Shown here: one piece after another, positions 21,773 to 33,258 of the stretch | Layout of the letters: each line of letters begins with the position of its first letter | How positions within the stretch are numbered: the first letter of the stretch is position 1 | DNA from: Trissonchulus latispiculum | Lineage: Eukaryota; Nematoda; Enoplea; Enoplida; Ironidae | Direction of reading: 5' to 3' | Assembly: GCA_030248195.1 (NCBI GenBank) | Contig: JASAND010012614.1 | Location: forward strand, 1 to 64,000 | DNA: 64,000 nt | Translations under genes and position numbers: made by a program | The notes under the pieces: model-generated | The model's database searches: none | The model's input: the letters and a program-made list of their open reading frames with translations, nothing else | What the model was told of the DNA's origin: nothing

Positions 21773-22152
21773 CAGGGCTGCCGCGGTTCCTTTTTTCCTT
21801 TTTTTCCTTTTTTCGAGGTCGTCCTTTTTTCCTTTTATCTGCAAAAATTCCTTTTATTTCCTTTTTTCAAAAAGTTTCTGACAATTGACAAAAATGTGCC
21901 TAAAATTTAGTCTTACGGTATTATATAATTTCCAAAAATTTTCCGGCTTCGCCGGAATATTGTTTAACTTAATTTTTCAGTTTTATTATAGAATAGCTAA
22001 AGCTACATACATTTTTACTTAATATGACTTACGAATTTAGATTTATGGAAATTGTTGGACTTATTTTTTGTTTGCTTAAAGACACGAGTTAAAATTTATA
22101 CTCGATAGAACGTTTATACAATCTTGAGTAACACTAAACGTATATATACGTA

Positions 22153-23022
22153 TTATAGGGGGGCGCGATAGCGCTCCCCCTATAATATGGGTGTAAAAGG
22201 CTCAGCGCGGCCCTTAGAGACCCGTTCGAGCACCGTGCCAGCTAAATACTCAACCAAAACAGACAAATTTGGTATCGTTGGAATCAGCACGACGAGTACA
22301 ACAAGCATCAAAAAAGTTTTGGTCAAAATTTTCAACTTTGAAAATTTTCGCTTCCGGACAAGTTAGGTCCGTTTGTTTTTTTTCCGTGTAAGTCACGCTT
22401 GGGGAAGCCGTTTTAGTCGAACTCAAAAACTAAACGATCTGGGCATTTTCAGCCGGTGAAGTTTGGTTTTTCTGAGAGTAGTATTTGTGTTAACGTACCT
22501 TTTGGACAATTGTCCGCCGCCCGGCCCGGCCGGCCACCTGTGCGGCCGGCCAAATGTGGCCTGACCGCTAAGATGGCCAAAAAAGGCCAATTTTGTGTCA
22601 CGGCTACAGGGCCCAGCGAACAAGTTAGAGAGACGCGGCTTGCTGCATAAGAAACTTTGGGATGGGTAGCGTGTCATAACCGAGGCGATTTTCGATATCT
22701 GGCCAGGATCGTTCTGGCGGCCGGCCCAAAGTTGGTCCGGCCAAATGGCCATTTTCGGAAAATTTCTAAGTCCCAACTCTACCGAAAATAGTAAAAAATA
22801 GGCCTAAATATGCTGTTTTGGGCCATATAGTGGGACGCATATAAGGGTTATCGGGGCCGCTGAACACGATGAGCATAGTCGCAGCGCTGTGCGGTGCTGC
22901 TATCTTGCTGTACTGTTATGCAGCAACCATAGCACGCTGTAAACTTACTGTAAACGGTTAAACATATTAAACTTGGTGATAATTGTGTCTGTAGTAAGGG
23001 GGAACTGTAGCTATGTTAGTTG
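22153..23022 (+). mobile_element. Hairpin-headed repeat R2, copy B
   Basis: It starts with the hairpin TATAGGGGGGCGC/GCGCTCCCCCTATA and follows copy A (19819-20694) closely, including the CTGGCCAGGATCGTTCTGG and GTAAGGGGGAACTGTAGC strings. Similarity ends at GCTATGTTA near 23018, after which a 153-bp satellite begins. Confidence 0.65.
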
Positions 23023-23170
23023 GTGCACTCTCTAGCTTCCACCGTGCTGTATGTGCTGTCCTAAAACACAGCACCGTCGATCACAAGTTATTCATTTGTC
23101 ACTGGCATACAGATATTTTAGGACATGACAAACTATTATAGATAGGTTTCGTATACCTATTACGATGTTA

Positions 23171-23925
23171 CTATATGGTTGCGCTGTAGTAGAGTGCTGC
23201 AGAAGTACAGCACGGCCTATAACTAACTACAGATAACTTGCAATCGTCTGAAATTCTGCAACCACGTGCAGAAGAGCATTGGAAATCATGCCGTATAAGT
23301 CTCCTTTTTTGGCAGTAACGTTTGCGTCTAGTTGCGCTGCAGTAGAGTGCTGCTGAAGTACAGCACGACCTATAACTAGCTACAGAAAAGTTGCAATCGT
23401 CTGAAATTCTGCAGGCACGTGCAGAATAGCATTGGAAATCATGCCGTATAAGTCTCCTTTTTTGGCAGTGACGTTTGCGTCTAGTTGCGCTGCAGTAGAG
23501 TGCTGCTGAAGTACAGCACGGCCTATAACTAGCTACAGAAAAGTTGCAATCGTCTGAAATTCTGCAGGCACGTGCAGGATAGCATTGGAAATCATGCCGT
23601 ATAAGTCTCCTTTTTTGGCAGTGACGTCTGCATCTAGTTGCGCTGCAGTAAGAGTGCTGCTGAATACAGCACGGCCTATAACTAGCTACAGAAAAGTTGC
23701 AATCGTCTGAGATTCTGCAGGCACGTGCAGAATAGCATTGGAAATCATGCCGTACAAGTCTCCTTTTTTGGCACTGATGTTTGCATCTGGTTGCGCTGCA
23801 GTAGAGTGCTGCTGAAGTACAGCATGGCTTATAACAAACTACAGATAACTTTCTGCAACTTTCTAAAATATTCTTATTTGTAGTGGATGAGGGTTTTTCT
23901 GCCAAAATCTTTGTACTTTGTAATT
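23171..23925 (-). repeat. 153-bp tandem repeat, about five units, open on the minus strand
   Basis: The string CTCCTTTTTTGGCA recurs at 23301, 23454, 23607 and 23760, an exact 153-bp period. Because 153 is a multiple of three, one minus-strand frame stays open for 244 codons and would encode 51-residue cysteine- and arginine-rich repeats (for example KRRLIRHDFQC). One unit has a one-base gain and a one-base loss about 20 bp apart, so the period and frame are kept. There is no signal peptide and no known domain. A satellite of a non-coding element is the simpler reading, since related arrays at 44400 and 55300 have non-triplet periods. Confidence 0.8.
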
Positions 23926-24028
23926 GGTACTTTTCAAGCTTCTTTGTTCTATGGCTTGGTTGACTGTTACGTAATCATTGGGGGAATTTTTAAAGTTTCT
24001 TTCATAAAGCTTTAACATTCTTACTTAA

Positions 24029-24760
24029 GGGGGGGTCCATTTTTGGGCCATTTTTTTACTTTCTCCGATCTCGCTGATTTTCACATATGTTATTGTCCAA
24101 ATGGTATATTTTAACGAGTTTTTAAAATTAAAGTCGTAACTCTTACGGTTGTCGAGTAATTTCACCTCAAAGTTGAGATTTCATGTGTTAAACATAGGAA
24201 ATTTAAAAAGTTGTCACTTTTTCGCGTGCGCCAAAAAGATCTCCCGACAAACGTTGGTGAATCTGGACAAATTATATATACATTAAAATAACGCTGAAAT
24301 GTTAAACTGCGGTACCCTGGAATTAGAATTTTAATTTAGGCCTTTAAAATTTTTTAATTAATTTCTGAAGGATTAAAATTTAACACGATTTGAGCATCAA
24401 GTAAAATTTTAATCCTTCAAAAATTAATTAAAAAATTTTAAAGGCCTAAATTAAAATTCTAATTCCAGGGTACCGCAGTTTAACATTTTAGCGTTATTTT
24501 AATGTATATATAATTTGTCCAGATTCACCAACGTTTGTCGGGAGATCTTTTTGGCGCACGCGAAAAAGTGAGAACTTTTTAAATTTCCTATGTTTAACAC
24601 ATGAAATCTCAACTTTGAGGTGAAATTACTCGACAACCGTAAGAGCTACGACTTTAATTTTAAAAACTCGTTAAAATATACCATTTGGACAATAAAATAT
24701 GTGAAAATCAGCGAAATCGGAGAAACTCGAAAAAATGGCCCAAAAATGGACCCCCCCCCC
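24029..24760. mobile_element. Almost perfect 732-bp palindrome flanked by TTAA
   Basis: TTAA lies at 24025-24028 and 24761-24764. The body starts GGGGGGGTCCATTTTTGGGCC and ends with its complement. The two arms of about 350 bp are nearly identical in reverse orientation, with a short centre near 24372-24400 (ACACGATTTGAGCATCAAG). Its ends match the element in the Ty3/gypsy integrase. No transposase is encoded. Confidence 0.88.
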
Positions 24761-24799
24761 TTAAGTTTTACTGAGAACCTTAAAAATGAAATAGGACAA

Positions 24800-25545
24800 G
24801 AATAAAAATGCTCCGATGGAGCATGAAAAATGCAATATGGGTGACACTGGGTTTTAAGCGGACAGAGGACTAGGTTTTAAAACGTTAATATGGGAGGGGC
24901 AGGTTGTAAATGCCAGGAGGACTAGGTTAAAAGCGCACTAATATGGACCAGCTTCGCTGAACAACCCATATTCGCGGGTACGCATGCTCCACTCCGCATT
25001 TGACCTTTATTGTCTTAAGTTCTAAATTCGTCAGCTTTCCAGGCGAGCTTGCTGATTTTGAAATATATATGCTTTATATACTTCAGGCGTTTTGAGTATG
25101 CGGACTCACCTTCTGCAACTTTTTCTTTTCTTTTTTTATAGTGAGTTACCAGAGCGGAATTTGTGACACCAATTTTTACTGCATATATATATATTGTATT
25201 AAGTGTTGGATTATATGCATTAATTAAATTAATTAAATTAAGTTGTGTTGTAAGTTGTATTAATTATGGAATGTTAAGTATTACGAACACAACTATATGT
25301 ATATAGTAATAGCTGCAAAGTCGTGCCGATAAATTGTTAAACTGTTATTGAAGGATTGCCGCCAGCATTTTTGTCTGGACAATTTCCGCGAATATGGGTT
25401 GTTCAGCGAAGCTGGTCCATATTAGTGCGCTTTTAACCTAGTCCTCCTGGCATATACAACCTGCCCCTCCCATTCTGTCCGCTTAAAACCCAGTGTCACC
25501 CATATTGCATTTTTCATGCTCTATCGGAGCATTTTTATTCTTGTG
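24800..25545. repeat. Inverted pair of repeat R3 right ends
   Basis: The segment 24805-25000 and the segment 25378-25545 are reverse complements: each has CATGCTC-NNN-GGAGCATTTTTATTCT, GTGACACTGGGTTTTAAGC, and TGGACCAGCTTCGCTGAACAAC in opposite orientation. A third copy is at 30694-30877. The hairpin followed by a T tract resembles the end of a Helentron-like element, which is inference. Confidence 0.68.
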
Positions 25546-26066
25546 TTAGTAATGTGTGCATAGACTGCTGCAGAGTTTTTGAGCAAAATGCATAGACGTC
25601 GCAGTCAAGTTTTCCAAAAAAGTGCCTAGAAGTCAAGATTGCAATTGTTTTGGGGGTTCCGAGGCCTCTCTTAGTTCTACCCCACACGGTATTTTTGGAG
25701 AGAAAGCAAAAGGCGATCTATTTTTAAAGCATAAAATAGCAGATTGGAATCATTTTTGTTCCTGCGGTGCCTCAGTCTCTATTTCAAATTTTAAAAAAAT
25801 GCGCGCCTGCAGATATCTTTATTTCTCTCAATTTTTAAAAATTTTCACGCCTGGCGGCATCGCTCTTCTATCTAAATTTTTAAAATTTTTCGCACCTGCA
25901 CAGCTGTTATATCTCAGTTTTTAAACATTTCTGAGTCTGCGCCACTTGTCTACTTCACGTTTTAGAAATTTTCGCGTTTTTCGATGTGAATTTTTAATTT
26001 TCATCTGCAGAATTTTTGCATCTCAATTCAGTTTTAAGCTTTTTGAAATTTACTATATGTATATAT
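25546..26066. other. Unassigned sequence
   Basis: AT-rich with repeated CAATTTTTAAA-ATTTTCGC-CCTG patterns between 25790 and 25990. No gene or element end was recognised before the CCGGAA-array element at 26067. Confidence 0.35.
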
Positions 26067-29000
26067 TAGGGATCGACCGGAACTCCAAAAAACCGGAACC
26101 GGAACCGGAACCGGAACTGACTTTAAAAAACCGGAACCGGAACCGGAACCGGAACCAGCTCTTTAACACTACAAAAATCGAAAATTTTTTCTGACGTTTT
26201 GGACAATCTTTGCACAATTTTTAGCTTTTTTGCAGTTATTAGAACATTGTAATAACGTTTGAATTATATTTGATATTGTTATTTCAATGCACGAACATGA
26301 AATTTGCAATTTAGTAAGAGATTTTTGTCATATAGCATTGTTAAACTTTACTCAATAGCTTTAAATTTAAAATTTAACATTTAAAATTAATTGTACACGG
26401 TATGAATATGCTATATTAATATTATTCGAGCACATTTTCTATGAATAAACGGCATCTATATTTTTACATTGTATATATATACGAATTTCGATGAATAATT
26501 TAATCGAATGCTAGTTTACTTTTAAAGGAGATTTACTGGCAAATAAAACTTAATTTCTTAATTATATATATACATACGTATGTAGTTAAGCTGAATTTTC
26601 AATTAAGCTAAATAAGCAGATAGAAACTGGTTCTACGAAATTTTTGCGCGCACCACATGTTTGGTTTTTATCTGGCTTGTCTGATAATTTTAGTCACAAT
26701 CAAAAAGTTCATTTAACTTTACTAGAGCACTTGGAAAAGTTGCAGCATTTTCAAAACGCAAAAAAATAATGATGCCAGTTACATTTTTAGAAAACATAAG
26801 ATATCTATTACCATTTTAGTTTAATTTTATTCTCTCTGTATATCAGACAAAATTAAAATTTTTCTGAAAATTACTGGTCTTGTACAAATTCCGTATTGTA
26901 AAAACCAATCTGGCTATGAACTTAGGTAACGTCAGCTATATACAAAATTAGACTTATTTAGAACATCGGCTTTCAATTCCTTAGATTGTTATTATATCTC
27001 AGTATAATTACTTTGTTATTGGAGTTTTCTGATTAAAATGCAAATGTTTTTACATGGTTGAAATATATAAATTTTCATCCATTAAACATATGCATATATA
27101 AGCCAAAAGTATTTTTCACAAGTTTCAAAGAAAGTAGAAATGCACAATTTCTCCGACATGAATTAAACGAAATTTCTTCCTTTTGGCTAGCTTCATCAGG
27201 ATTTTTAAATTTGAAATGACGTTTCTTCAAAAGATTTTTAAAAACCATTGCTATATGTTCCATCCATAATTTTTTGTAATTCTGTTGATGTGTGCACTGG
27301 AGTAATTACTAAACAAACAGTAATAAACTTAGTCCAAAAAGTCCAGTCACTATTTAAACAATTAAAAAGATTAAATTTGAGCTAAAACTGGCATTTGATT
27401 ATGCAACAGCGATTATTATGCAACAACAACATGCAATATATTTTGAAATATCATAGGTTGACGCCAAGGCTTCAATAATTTCAATACAGCATTAGGTATC
27501 TTTACCACTACTTAAATTTAAAAGTTTCGGCGGTCTTGTGGTATCTAATCTGAGTTAAGTGTTATTGGGTTGCCGCTTTTTACACAAAAAGGCAACCCTT
27601 TCATCTGGGTATGTCCGTTTATTATTTATTTATTGTGTTGCCCACTTTTCCAAAGGAATGGGCAACACTTTGTTATCGTTCTGTGCTTATTATTATTATT
27701 ATTATCCGTCTGTCCCCCCCCTAGATCTCGAGATTGGGAAGGGGTACAGGGGTGGTTGATACCTTATTTTGAAGCCCTTGACTAGGACATCTCCGGGAAG
27801 CAAGATGGCTCCGATACCTTCCGGATTCCGGGAATGGTGAATCCCGGAATTTTTCGGATGGTAAGGGGGGACCAAGGCGAAATTTCAAAATCCAAAATTT
27901 GGTCAAAAATTTTTTGTCTCCGATTTCGCTCAAAAGTTGGTCATAGTGTAACTCGACCACGCTGATTTCGAAACTGAAATCGAAATTTCCGGAAAATTTA
28001 CGGATTTCGAGATATTGGACCCGGAAAATTCCGGATTTTGAAAAATTTTTCCGAAAGTGGTCAATATGGTACTCAAATGAAAGATCTCTTCGAGCTGAGC
28101 AACTTTCCTTCTTGCGACCTTTTCCGAAAATGCTTCTGGCGAAAGTTATGGCAGAAAAACTGAAAATCCGGGAATTCACGGAAACCCGGATTTTGGATCA
28201 AAAAATTTTTTGTCTCCGATTTCGCTCAAAAGTTGGTCATAGGGTAACTCGACCGCGCTGATTTCGAAACTGAAATCGAAATTTCCGGAAGATTTACGGA
28301 TTTCGAGATATTCGATCCGGAAAATTCAGGATTTTGAAAAATTCTTTAAAAGTGGTCAATATGGTACTCAAATGAAAGAGCTCGTCGAGCTGAACAACTT
28401 TCCTTCTTGCGACATTTTCTGAAAATGCGTCTAGCGAAAGTTATGGCAGAAAAATAAACGGAAAAACCTGTTGTGGGCAACACATTCTTGCAGTAGCGCT
28501 AGTTTATTATTCATCTCGTTACCACCCCCTGTCCCCCCCTCTAACTTTTGCTAGGGTGGACCGATTTGGCTGAAATTTGCAGTGGGGGTTGGGGGTGGGG
28601 TGAAGTGTTGACTGAAGCGCGGGGAGCCCCGGGGGAGCAAGGTTGCTCCTGGAGCAGCCCCATGAGTAAAAATGAGTAAAATAAAAAAGTTGTCCAAATG
28701 AGCTAATTTTGGTATCATTCGAAAGCTCTCGACGAGTAATGAAAAATTTGTAATTGGGTCAAGGCCTGAAAATGTACTCATTTTGAGTTATGAGGCGAAA
28801 ATGGTCAAAAAATGACCAAAAACGGCCAAAATGGCTCAAAACTGAAAGTTCTCGGATCGGGCTCATATCGGTGTCATTCGAAAGCTCTCATTGAGTACAT
28901 AAAAAGTTGTAATAGGGCTAAGCTGCCAAAATGTACGGAAATTGAGTTACGGAGCTTGAAATGGGTCAAAAATGGTCAAAATCGGCCAAAATAACCAAAA

Positions 29001-29478
29001 ATCTGAACAACTCTAAATATGGTCAATATGGTACTCTATTGAGAGCTCTCGATACGGACTACACGATTCAGACTATACCGGGTCACAGAGGTGCCTCTTT
29101 TGGGAGATATAACCATCTATAAACGGAAAATGCAGCGGCAACCCATTCTCGCTACTTCGCTAGTTTTTGTTTTATAATATGTTAATATTCATAACAACGA
29201 CACATTAGACATTATTATTACAAATTCTAAACATTCTAAGTAATGCAATAGCGCCGCAGGCGAAAATTTTTGAATAAATCATATTCTGGTTATTAGAGAA
29301 TCGCAGTTTTTCAAAAAGTTTTAAATAAGTTTGATAAAATTTTTGAAAATTTTGCTTTTGATAATAGGCTAAAATTGGTTCCGGTTCCGGTACGTTTTCA
29401 AAAACCGGAACCGGAACCGGAACCGGAACCAAAAAGTACCGGAACCGGAACCGGAACCGGAATTCCGGTCGATCCCTA
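26067..29478. mobile_element. 3.4-kb hAT-like element with CCGGAA arrays at both ends
   Basis: TAGGGATCGACCGGAA and TTCCGGTCGATCCCTA are perfect inverted ends. GTATATAT flanks both sides exactly (26059-26066 and 29479-29486). Immediately inside, CCGGAA hexamers are tandemly repeated (26087-26158 and 29376-29465, inverted). TAGGGATNNACCG is a terminus style seen in many animal hAT elements. Another element (about 27567-29144) is nested within. No transposase frame is recognised. Confidence 0.87.
27567..29144. mobile_element. Nested element with GGGTTGCCGC ends and a 296-bp tandem duplication
   Basis: GGGTTGCCGCTTTT at 27567 is mirrored by GCGGCAACCC ending 29144. Related GTTGCCC/GGGCAACA strings occur at 27640 and 28475, so it may itself be composite. 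Two copies of a segment starting TTTTTTGTCTCCGATTTCGC lie at about 27911 and 28207 (period about 296 bp). Several GGTA-TCA-GAAAG-TCT motif variants occur at 28065, 28362, 28711, 28870 and 29030. Confidence 0.6.
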
Positions 29479-29486
29479 GTATATAT

Positions 29487-30480
29487 ATTCCGGAAAACTT
29501 CAAAACTAAGCGTTCGTATTTCAAATGTTTTTTAAGATTTCCGTTACAGATTATTCATAATTTCAAAAAATTTTAAGGTCTCAGTTGCTGATTTTTCCAT
29601 AACTTATCGAACGGTTTTAAAGGTTCCCACCACCGATGTTAGATATCAAATTTTTCAACTTCTGTGGGCTAAATTTTGTAGGCTCGACCTTTTCAAAATC
29701 CTAAGTGCGTCCCTGATTGAAGGTACAAATTTCTATAAGTTCTATAAGTTTCTTAGGGGACTCCAGTCCCCTGATCTTGAGCTTAGCATTTCTACTTTAT
29801 TCTATTTCCATTCGTATATTATAAATTGCTTTCTTATTTTGGGGTACAACGCTAAATTTTAGATATTAGTGGAATCTGGAGAAGGCCTATTTCGTCATTA
29901 AAAAGCGTTGATGGTTCCATAGCCAATTCAGTTTCTGATGTGCTGTGCCCCCCAAATCTCGCTGTTTTAACCCAGTTATAAGCTACTTCAAGCTCAAATA
30001 ACCGAATTCTCGCTCTGTGGGTTCATATCTCGGATGAAATATTTTATACCAGGTCGCATTGCTTTGCTTGTTTCTTTGCGTCAAAGTTAGATATTTAAAG
30101 GATAAATTCTCCAAAACCTGTTCTTAAGGTGTTCTCAATTTAAACTTGAAATCTTTACGAAGCTAGATTGTAATTATACAAGAATTTAGGTCAAGTGCAG
30201 ATAGCGCCTTCCTGTTTCCGAATCGAGGGTCGGAAATATTAAGATAAAAATACAAAAGGAGGTACAGAACCAACAAATTTCGCGCCTTCGGCGCGTATTT
30301 TCTGTTTTATAATGCGTATTTACTGTGATCAAGAAGACGAAGCTTGAAACGCGTCCGAATTTGCATTTTATATAGCGTTTTGCTTAAATTCTCTTTCCTT
30401 AGAAGCGTATGTAAATGTTTCAAACCTTGTGTGGCTGTTCAAACTGGAAAAAATTTAATTTTTTGCTCAGTAACGTTATT
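29487..30480. other. Unassigned interior sequence of the larger nest
   Basis: No gene recognised. A GC hairpin, CGCGCCTTCGGCGCG, lies at 30281-30295 next to CAACAAATTT. The rest appears to be the interior of the hAT-like element ending at 30604. Confidence 0.4.
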
Positions 30481-30604
30481 AATTTATGTCTGAAAATATT
30501 CCTTTTATTTCCTATTTTTGGACAAATTCCTTTTTTCCTTTTTTTCGGGTGCAAAATTCCTTTTTTATTTCCTTTTTTCTGAGAAAGGTCGCGCGGCAGC
30601 CCTG

Positions 30605-30880
30605 CATATAGTTGCTGACGCGGAGTTATGCCCACATATTATATTGGTAAACTGTTACCGAGGAACTGCCGCCAGCAAAAGTCCCGGCATTTTCCTGCGA
30701 ATATGGGTTGTTCAGCGCAGCTGGTCCATATTAGTGCGCTTTTAACCTAGTCCTCCTGGCATTTACAACCTGCTCCTCCCATATTAACGTTTTAAAACCT
30801 AGTAGTCCTCTGTGCGCTTAAAACCTAATGTCACCCATATTGCATTTTTCATGCTCCAACGGAGCATTTTTATTCTATCT
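30605..30880 (+). repeat. Right part of repeat R3
   Basis: After the hAT-like insertion the repeat resumes with CATATAGTTGCTGACGC and runs to ATATGGGTTGTTCAGC and a terminal hairpin CATGCTCC-AACG-GGAGCATT with a T tract. It matches 25290-25545 in the same orientation. Confidence 0.65.
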
Positions 30881-31446
30881 TGTATATATATATTTGTCTA
30901 AATTTACATTTTACGAGAAATTATCTGAAGGGCTTGCTTCATTTGAAAATAAGAAAGAAAGAACAAAGTCGTCACAATCGCCAAAAATTTTTGCTATTTT
31001 CCAGAGAAAAGTGTGTAATTACACGCGTCTTTGAGCACAAAAACACTGGGGCCATGACCGTCACTGCAGAACCGGACCCTATCAAGGATCGAAGTGAAGA
31101 GCCATTGTACTTCTTCCCGGTAGACACCCACCCAGGCAATACGGTCCTCCACCACACACCCTTAAGGCTGAGCCTACTAAGGACTCCAGCTCATATTAGC
31201 ATTTTCAAACTTGTTTCTTTACTTTCACCACCGGAAATTTTCATAGACCAATACTGACACATATTTCGCTCTTTGCGGCGGAACATTTTTGGTACTTGTT
31301 GATTTATACTAACTAAAAGAAGTTGAGTTTTACACAAAAAGTGTCAGAATTGAGCTGGGACAATTTTTAGCACTTGTGGAGGGGCGGGTTTTCCCAATTT
31401 CGGTTTCCCCTCATCTTGGTTTTCCCCCGCTACGTTTTGAAGTATA
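30881..31446. other. Unassigned sequence
   Basis: No recognised domain. An open stretch between 30880 and 31257 reads through a GACCGTCACTGCAGAACC segment but has no family resemblance, and codon context gives no support for a gene. Confidence 0.35.
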
Positions 31447-31451
31447 CCGGT

Positions 31452-31825
31452 CTGGGGGTTTTTAGGCAAAATAAGTGGGGGGGATTGGGGAAGAGGGGGG
31501 GACGCCCCCCCTAGTAGGGATGGAGGTCCAAAAGTGGGGGGGGGATAAAATGAGCTAAAATGCCAAAAATACAGTATAAAAAGCCTTTTTCTATACATAT
31601 ATATACTGCTATAACTAAGCTTAAAAGTGCTCAAAAATTAAGTTTTGGCACCAAAATAGACGATTTTTGACCAAACTTTTCCGGCAAAGCCGGAAAATTT
31701 TTGAAAATTTTGACCAAAAATCCTAAAAATTTGGCAATTTCGGTCACCTTAGAGTGAGTGGGGGGGCGGCCAAAAAAGTGGGGGGCGCCCCTCCCCCAAC
31801 CCCATGCCCCCCAGTAAAACCCCAG
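31452..31825. mobile_element. Small G-run element, 5-bp duplication CCGGT
   Basis: CTGGGGGTTTTTAGGC at 31452 and CAGTAAAACCCCAG ending 31825 are inverted ends; CCGGT flanks both sides (31447-31451 and 31826-31830). The 374-bp interior has G and C runs and the hairpin CCGGCAAAGCCGG (31681-31693) followed by AAAATTTTTGAAAATTT. Related elements are at 37830-38604 and 60168-60570. Confidence 0.78.
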
Positions 31826-31830
31826 CCGGT

Positions 31831-33202
31831 CTAACGGTTATATACAACCTAGAGAAGTGCACATGGGCTTATAAGACAGTTCTAAGTACGATGGTGTATA
31901 TGTATAGTTCTCATCTAATAAAAATGTTCAGCGAAAATCCGAATATGGGGTTTTCCCATCCATGTTTTTGAATATATGTATATTTAATATGCATGATTGT
32001 TGTAGCACCTATGTTTTAGGGTAACTTTCGCCTGTTGTTGCGATTAGTATGCGCCAGCTACTCTACGTTTATTTTCGTTTTTAACTTGTTTTTGTCGTTG
32101 CATTTATTTTTAATTCTTGTATAAATGCCATGTGAGGTACTCGTTTTGACGTTATGACCATACCAGACTTGTCCTTACACTTATTTCTGGCCTGTATTCT
32201 CCTAACATTCTCTTCCTCGTGGAGTATCGGAAATCTGATTGGTATGTTTAGTACTTATTATGTATGAGTACAAACTTCAGGTGTGTCCATAAAGGGGTAT
32301 CTGGGAGAGCAGCCCCTATGAGCTAAAATGGTCAATAGCACGTTTGAAAAATGTTAATTAACCAAAACCAAAACAGTAAAGAGATGAGAGTTAAAATTTA
32401 TATATAGTTTTGCCATCTCCAGTCCAAGAGCTTTCGAATGATACCAAGTTTGCCTGGAAAAATGAGCTTTGAATAAATAAACTTTTCAGACCACTTTGTA
32501 TGTCGTAGCGAAAACACAAGCTTGGCTTGCAATATATTTGCAACTTTCAGAAGCTGAAAATTTTAAATGTAAAAAATGTAAAAAGCTACAATGGAAACCT
32601 TTTAATTTTGTAAACCATATTTTCAAAGGTGCTAGAGATTTGTTTGCAGCCTAAAGTAACCAATCTGGTAAACTAATACGTATAAAATAGCGTTATACTA
32701 GAGGATTACAAAAGAAAAAGAGCACAAGTACAAAGGTAGGACGTCAAAGCTTTGAAAAAATAAGGAAAAGACAAGTGCACCGAAGGCGCAAATTGTTTTC
32801 AACAAACTTCCATGATTTTTGATTTTTGAGAATTTTTAAGCATATATACTTATAGCAGTGTATGTGGAAAACAGGCTATTTTGTTTAGCATTTTTGTACC
32901 ATTTTATTTCCCCCACTTAGTTTTGCCTAAAATAAACCCAGACTGTTATCTGTAAGTTAGCATAATCTTAGAAAATCTCGGGCTCGTAGATATTGACTTC
33001 TTTTGGGGGGACTAAACTGGACTTATATATACGTAATTTATTCAGGAGCAGAATATTATTAACAATTAAACATTATTAATAAGGGTTTTAACCCATTTGA
33101 TTCAGCATTGTTACTGGATATATACGTACCTGATAATTGGCTGGTGCCCCAATTCTTGGCTGCCTGTGTTCCTATATATTTCCTTCTGACTACTGCTACC
33201 AT
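31831..33202. other. Unassigned AT-rich sequence before the LINE
   Basis: No gene recognised. CCAAGAGCTTTCGAATGATA at 32425 is a copy of a 20-bp motif also found in unrelated elements. A degenerate GC hairpin followed by AAATTG is near 32775. Confidence 0.4.
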
Positions 33203-33207
33203 GATTG

Positions 33208-33239
<32 letters not shown>
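33203..33239 (+). repeat. (GATT)n microsatellite at the LINE 5' side
   Basis: About eight GATT units lie just upstream of ORF1. It marks either the 5' untranslated region or the LINE's 5' boundary. Confidence 0.9.
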
Positions 33240-33258
33240 CCAAGGAATTTCGTCCGAA

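Larger units (their letters stand above)
21773..30604. mobile_element. hAT-like element with TTCCTTTTTT subterminal motif, holding nested elements
   Basis: CAGGGCTGCCGCGG at 21773 is mirrored by CGCGCGGCAGCCCTG ending 30604. CATATAG adjoins both ends (7 bp). Both subterminal regions are filled with TTCCTTTTTTCC-type repeats in opposite orientation. Between them lie later arrivals: repeat R2 copy B with its satellite, a TTAA-flanked palindrome, R3 ends and a 3.4-kb CCGGAA-array element. The undisturbed relative at 25283 supports the empty site. No hAT transposase is recognised. Confidence 0.68.

Noticed and set aside
26087..29465. Regular short repeats that could suggest a CRISPR-like array (CCGGAA, GGGGCC and CCGGAGCT tracts)
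   Set aside because: Units are contiguous 6-8 bp tandem repeats with no spacers, in a eukaryotic sequence, and they lie just inside transposon ends.
30880..31257. 125-codon plus-strand frame as a possible host gene
   Set aside because: No domain, no repeat of family motifs, low-complexity start from a TATATA tract, and no splice or promoter support.
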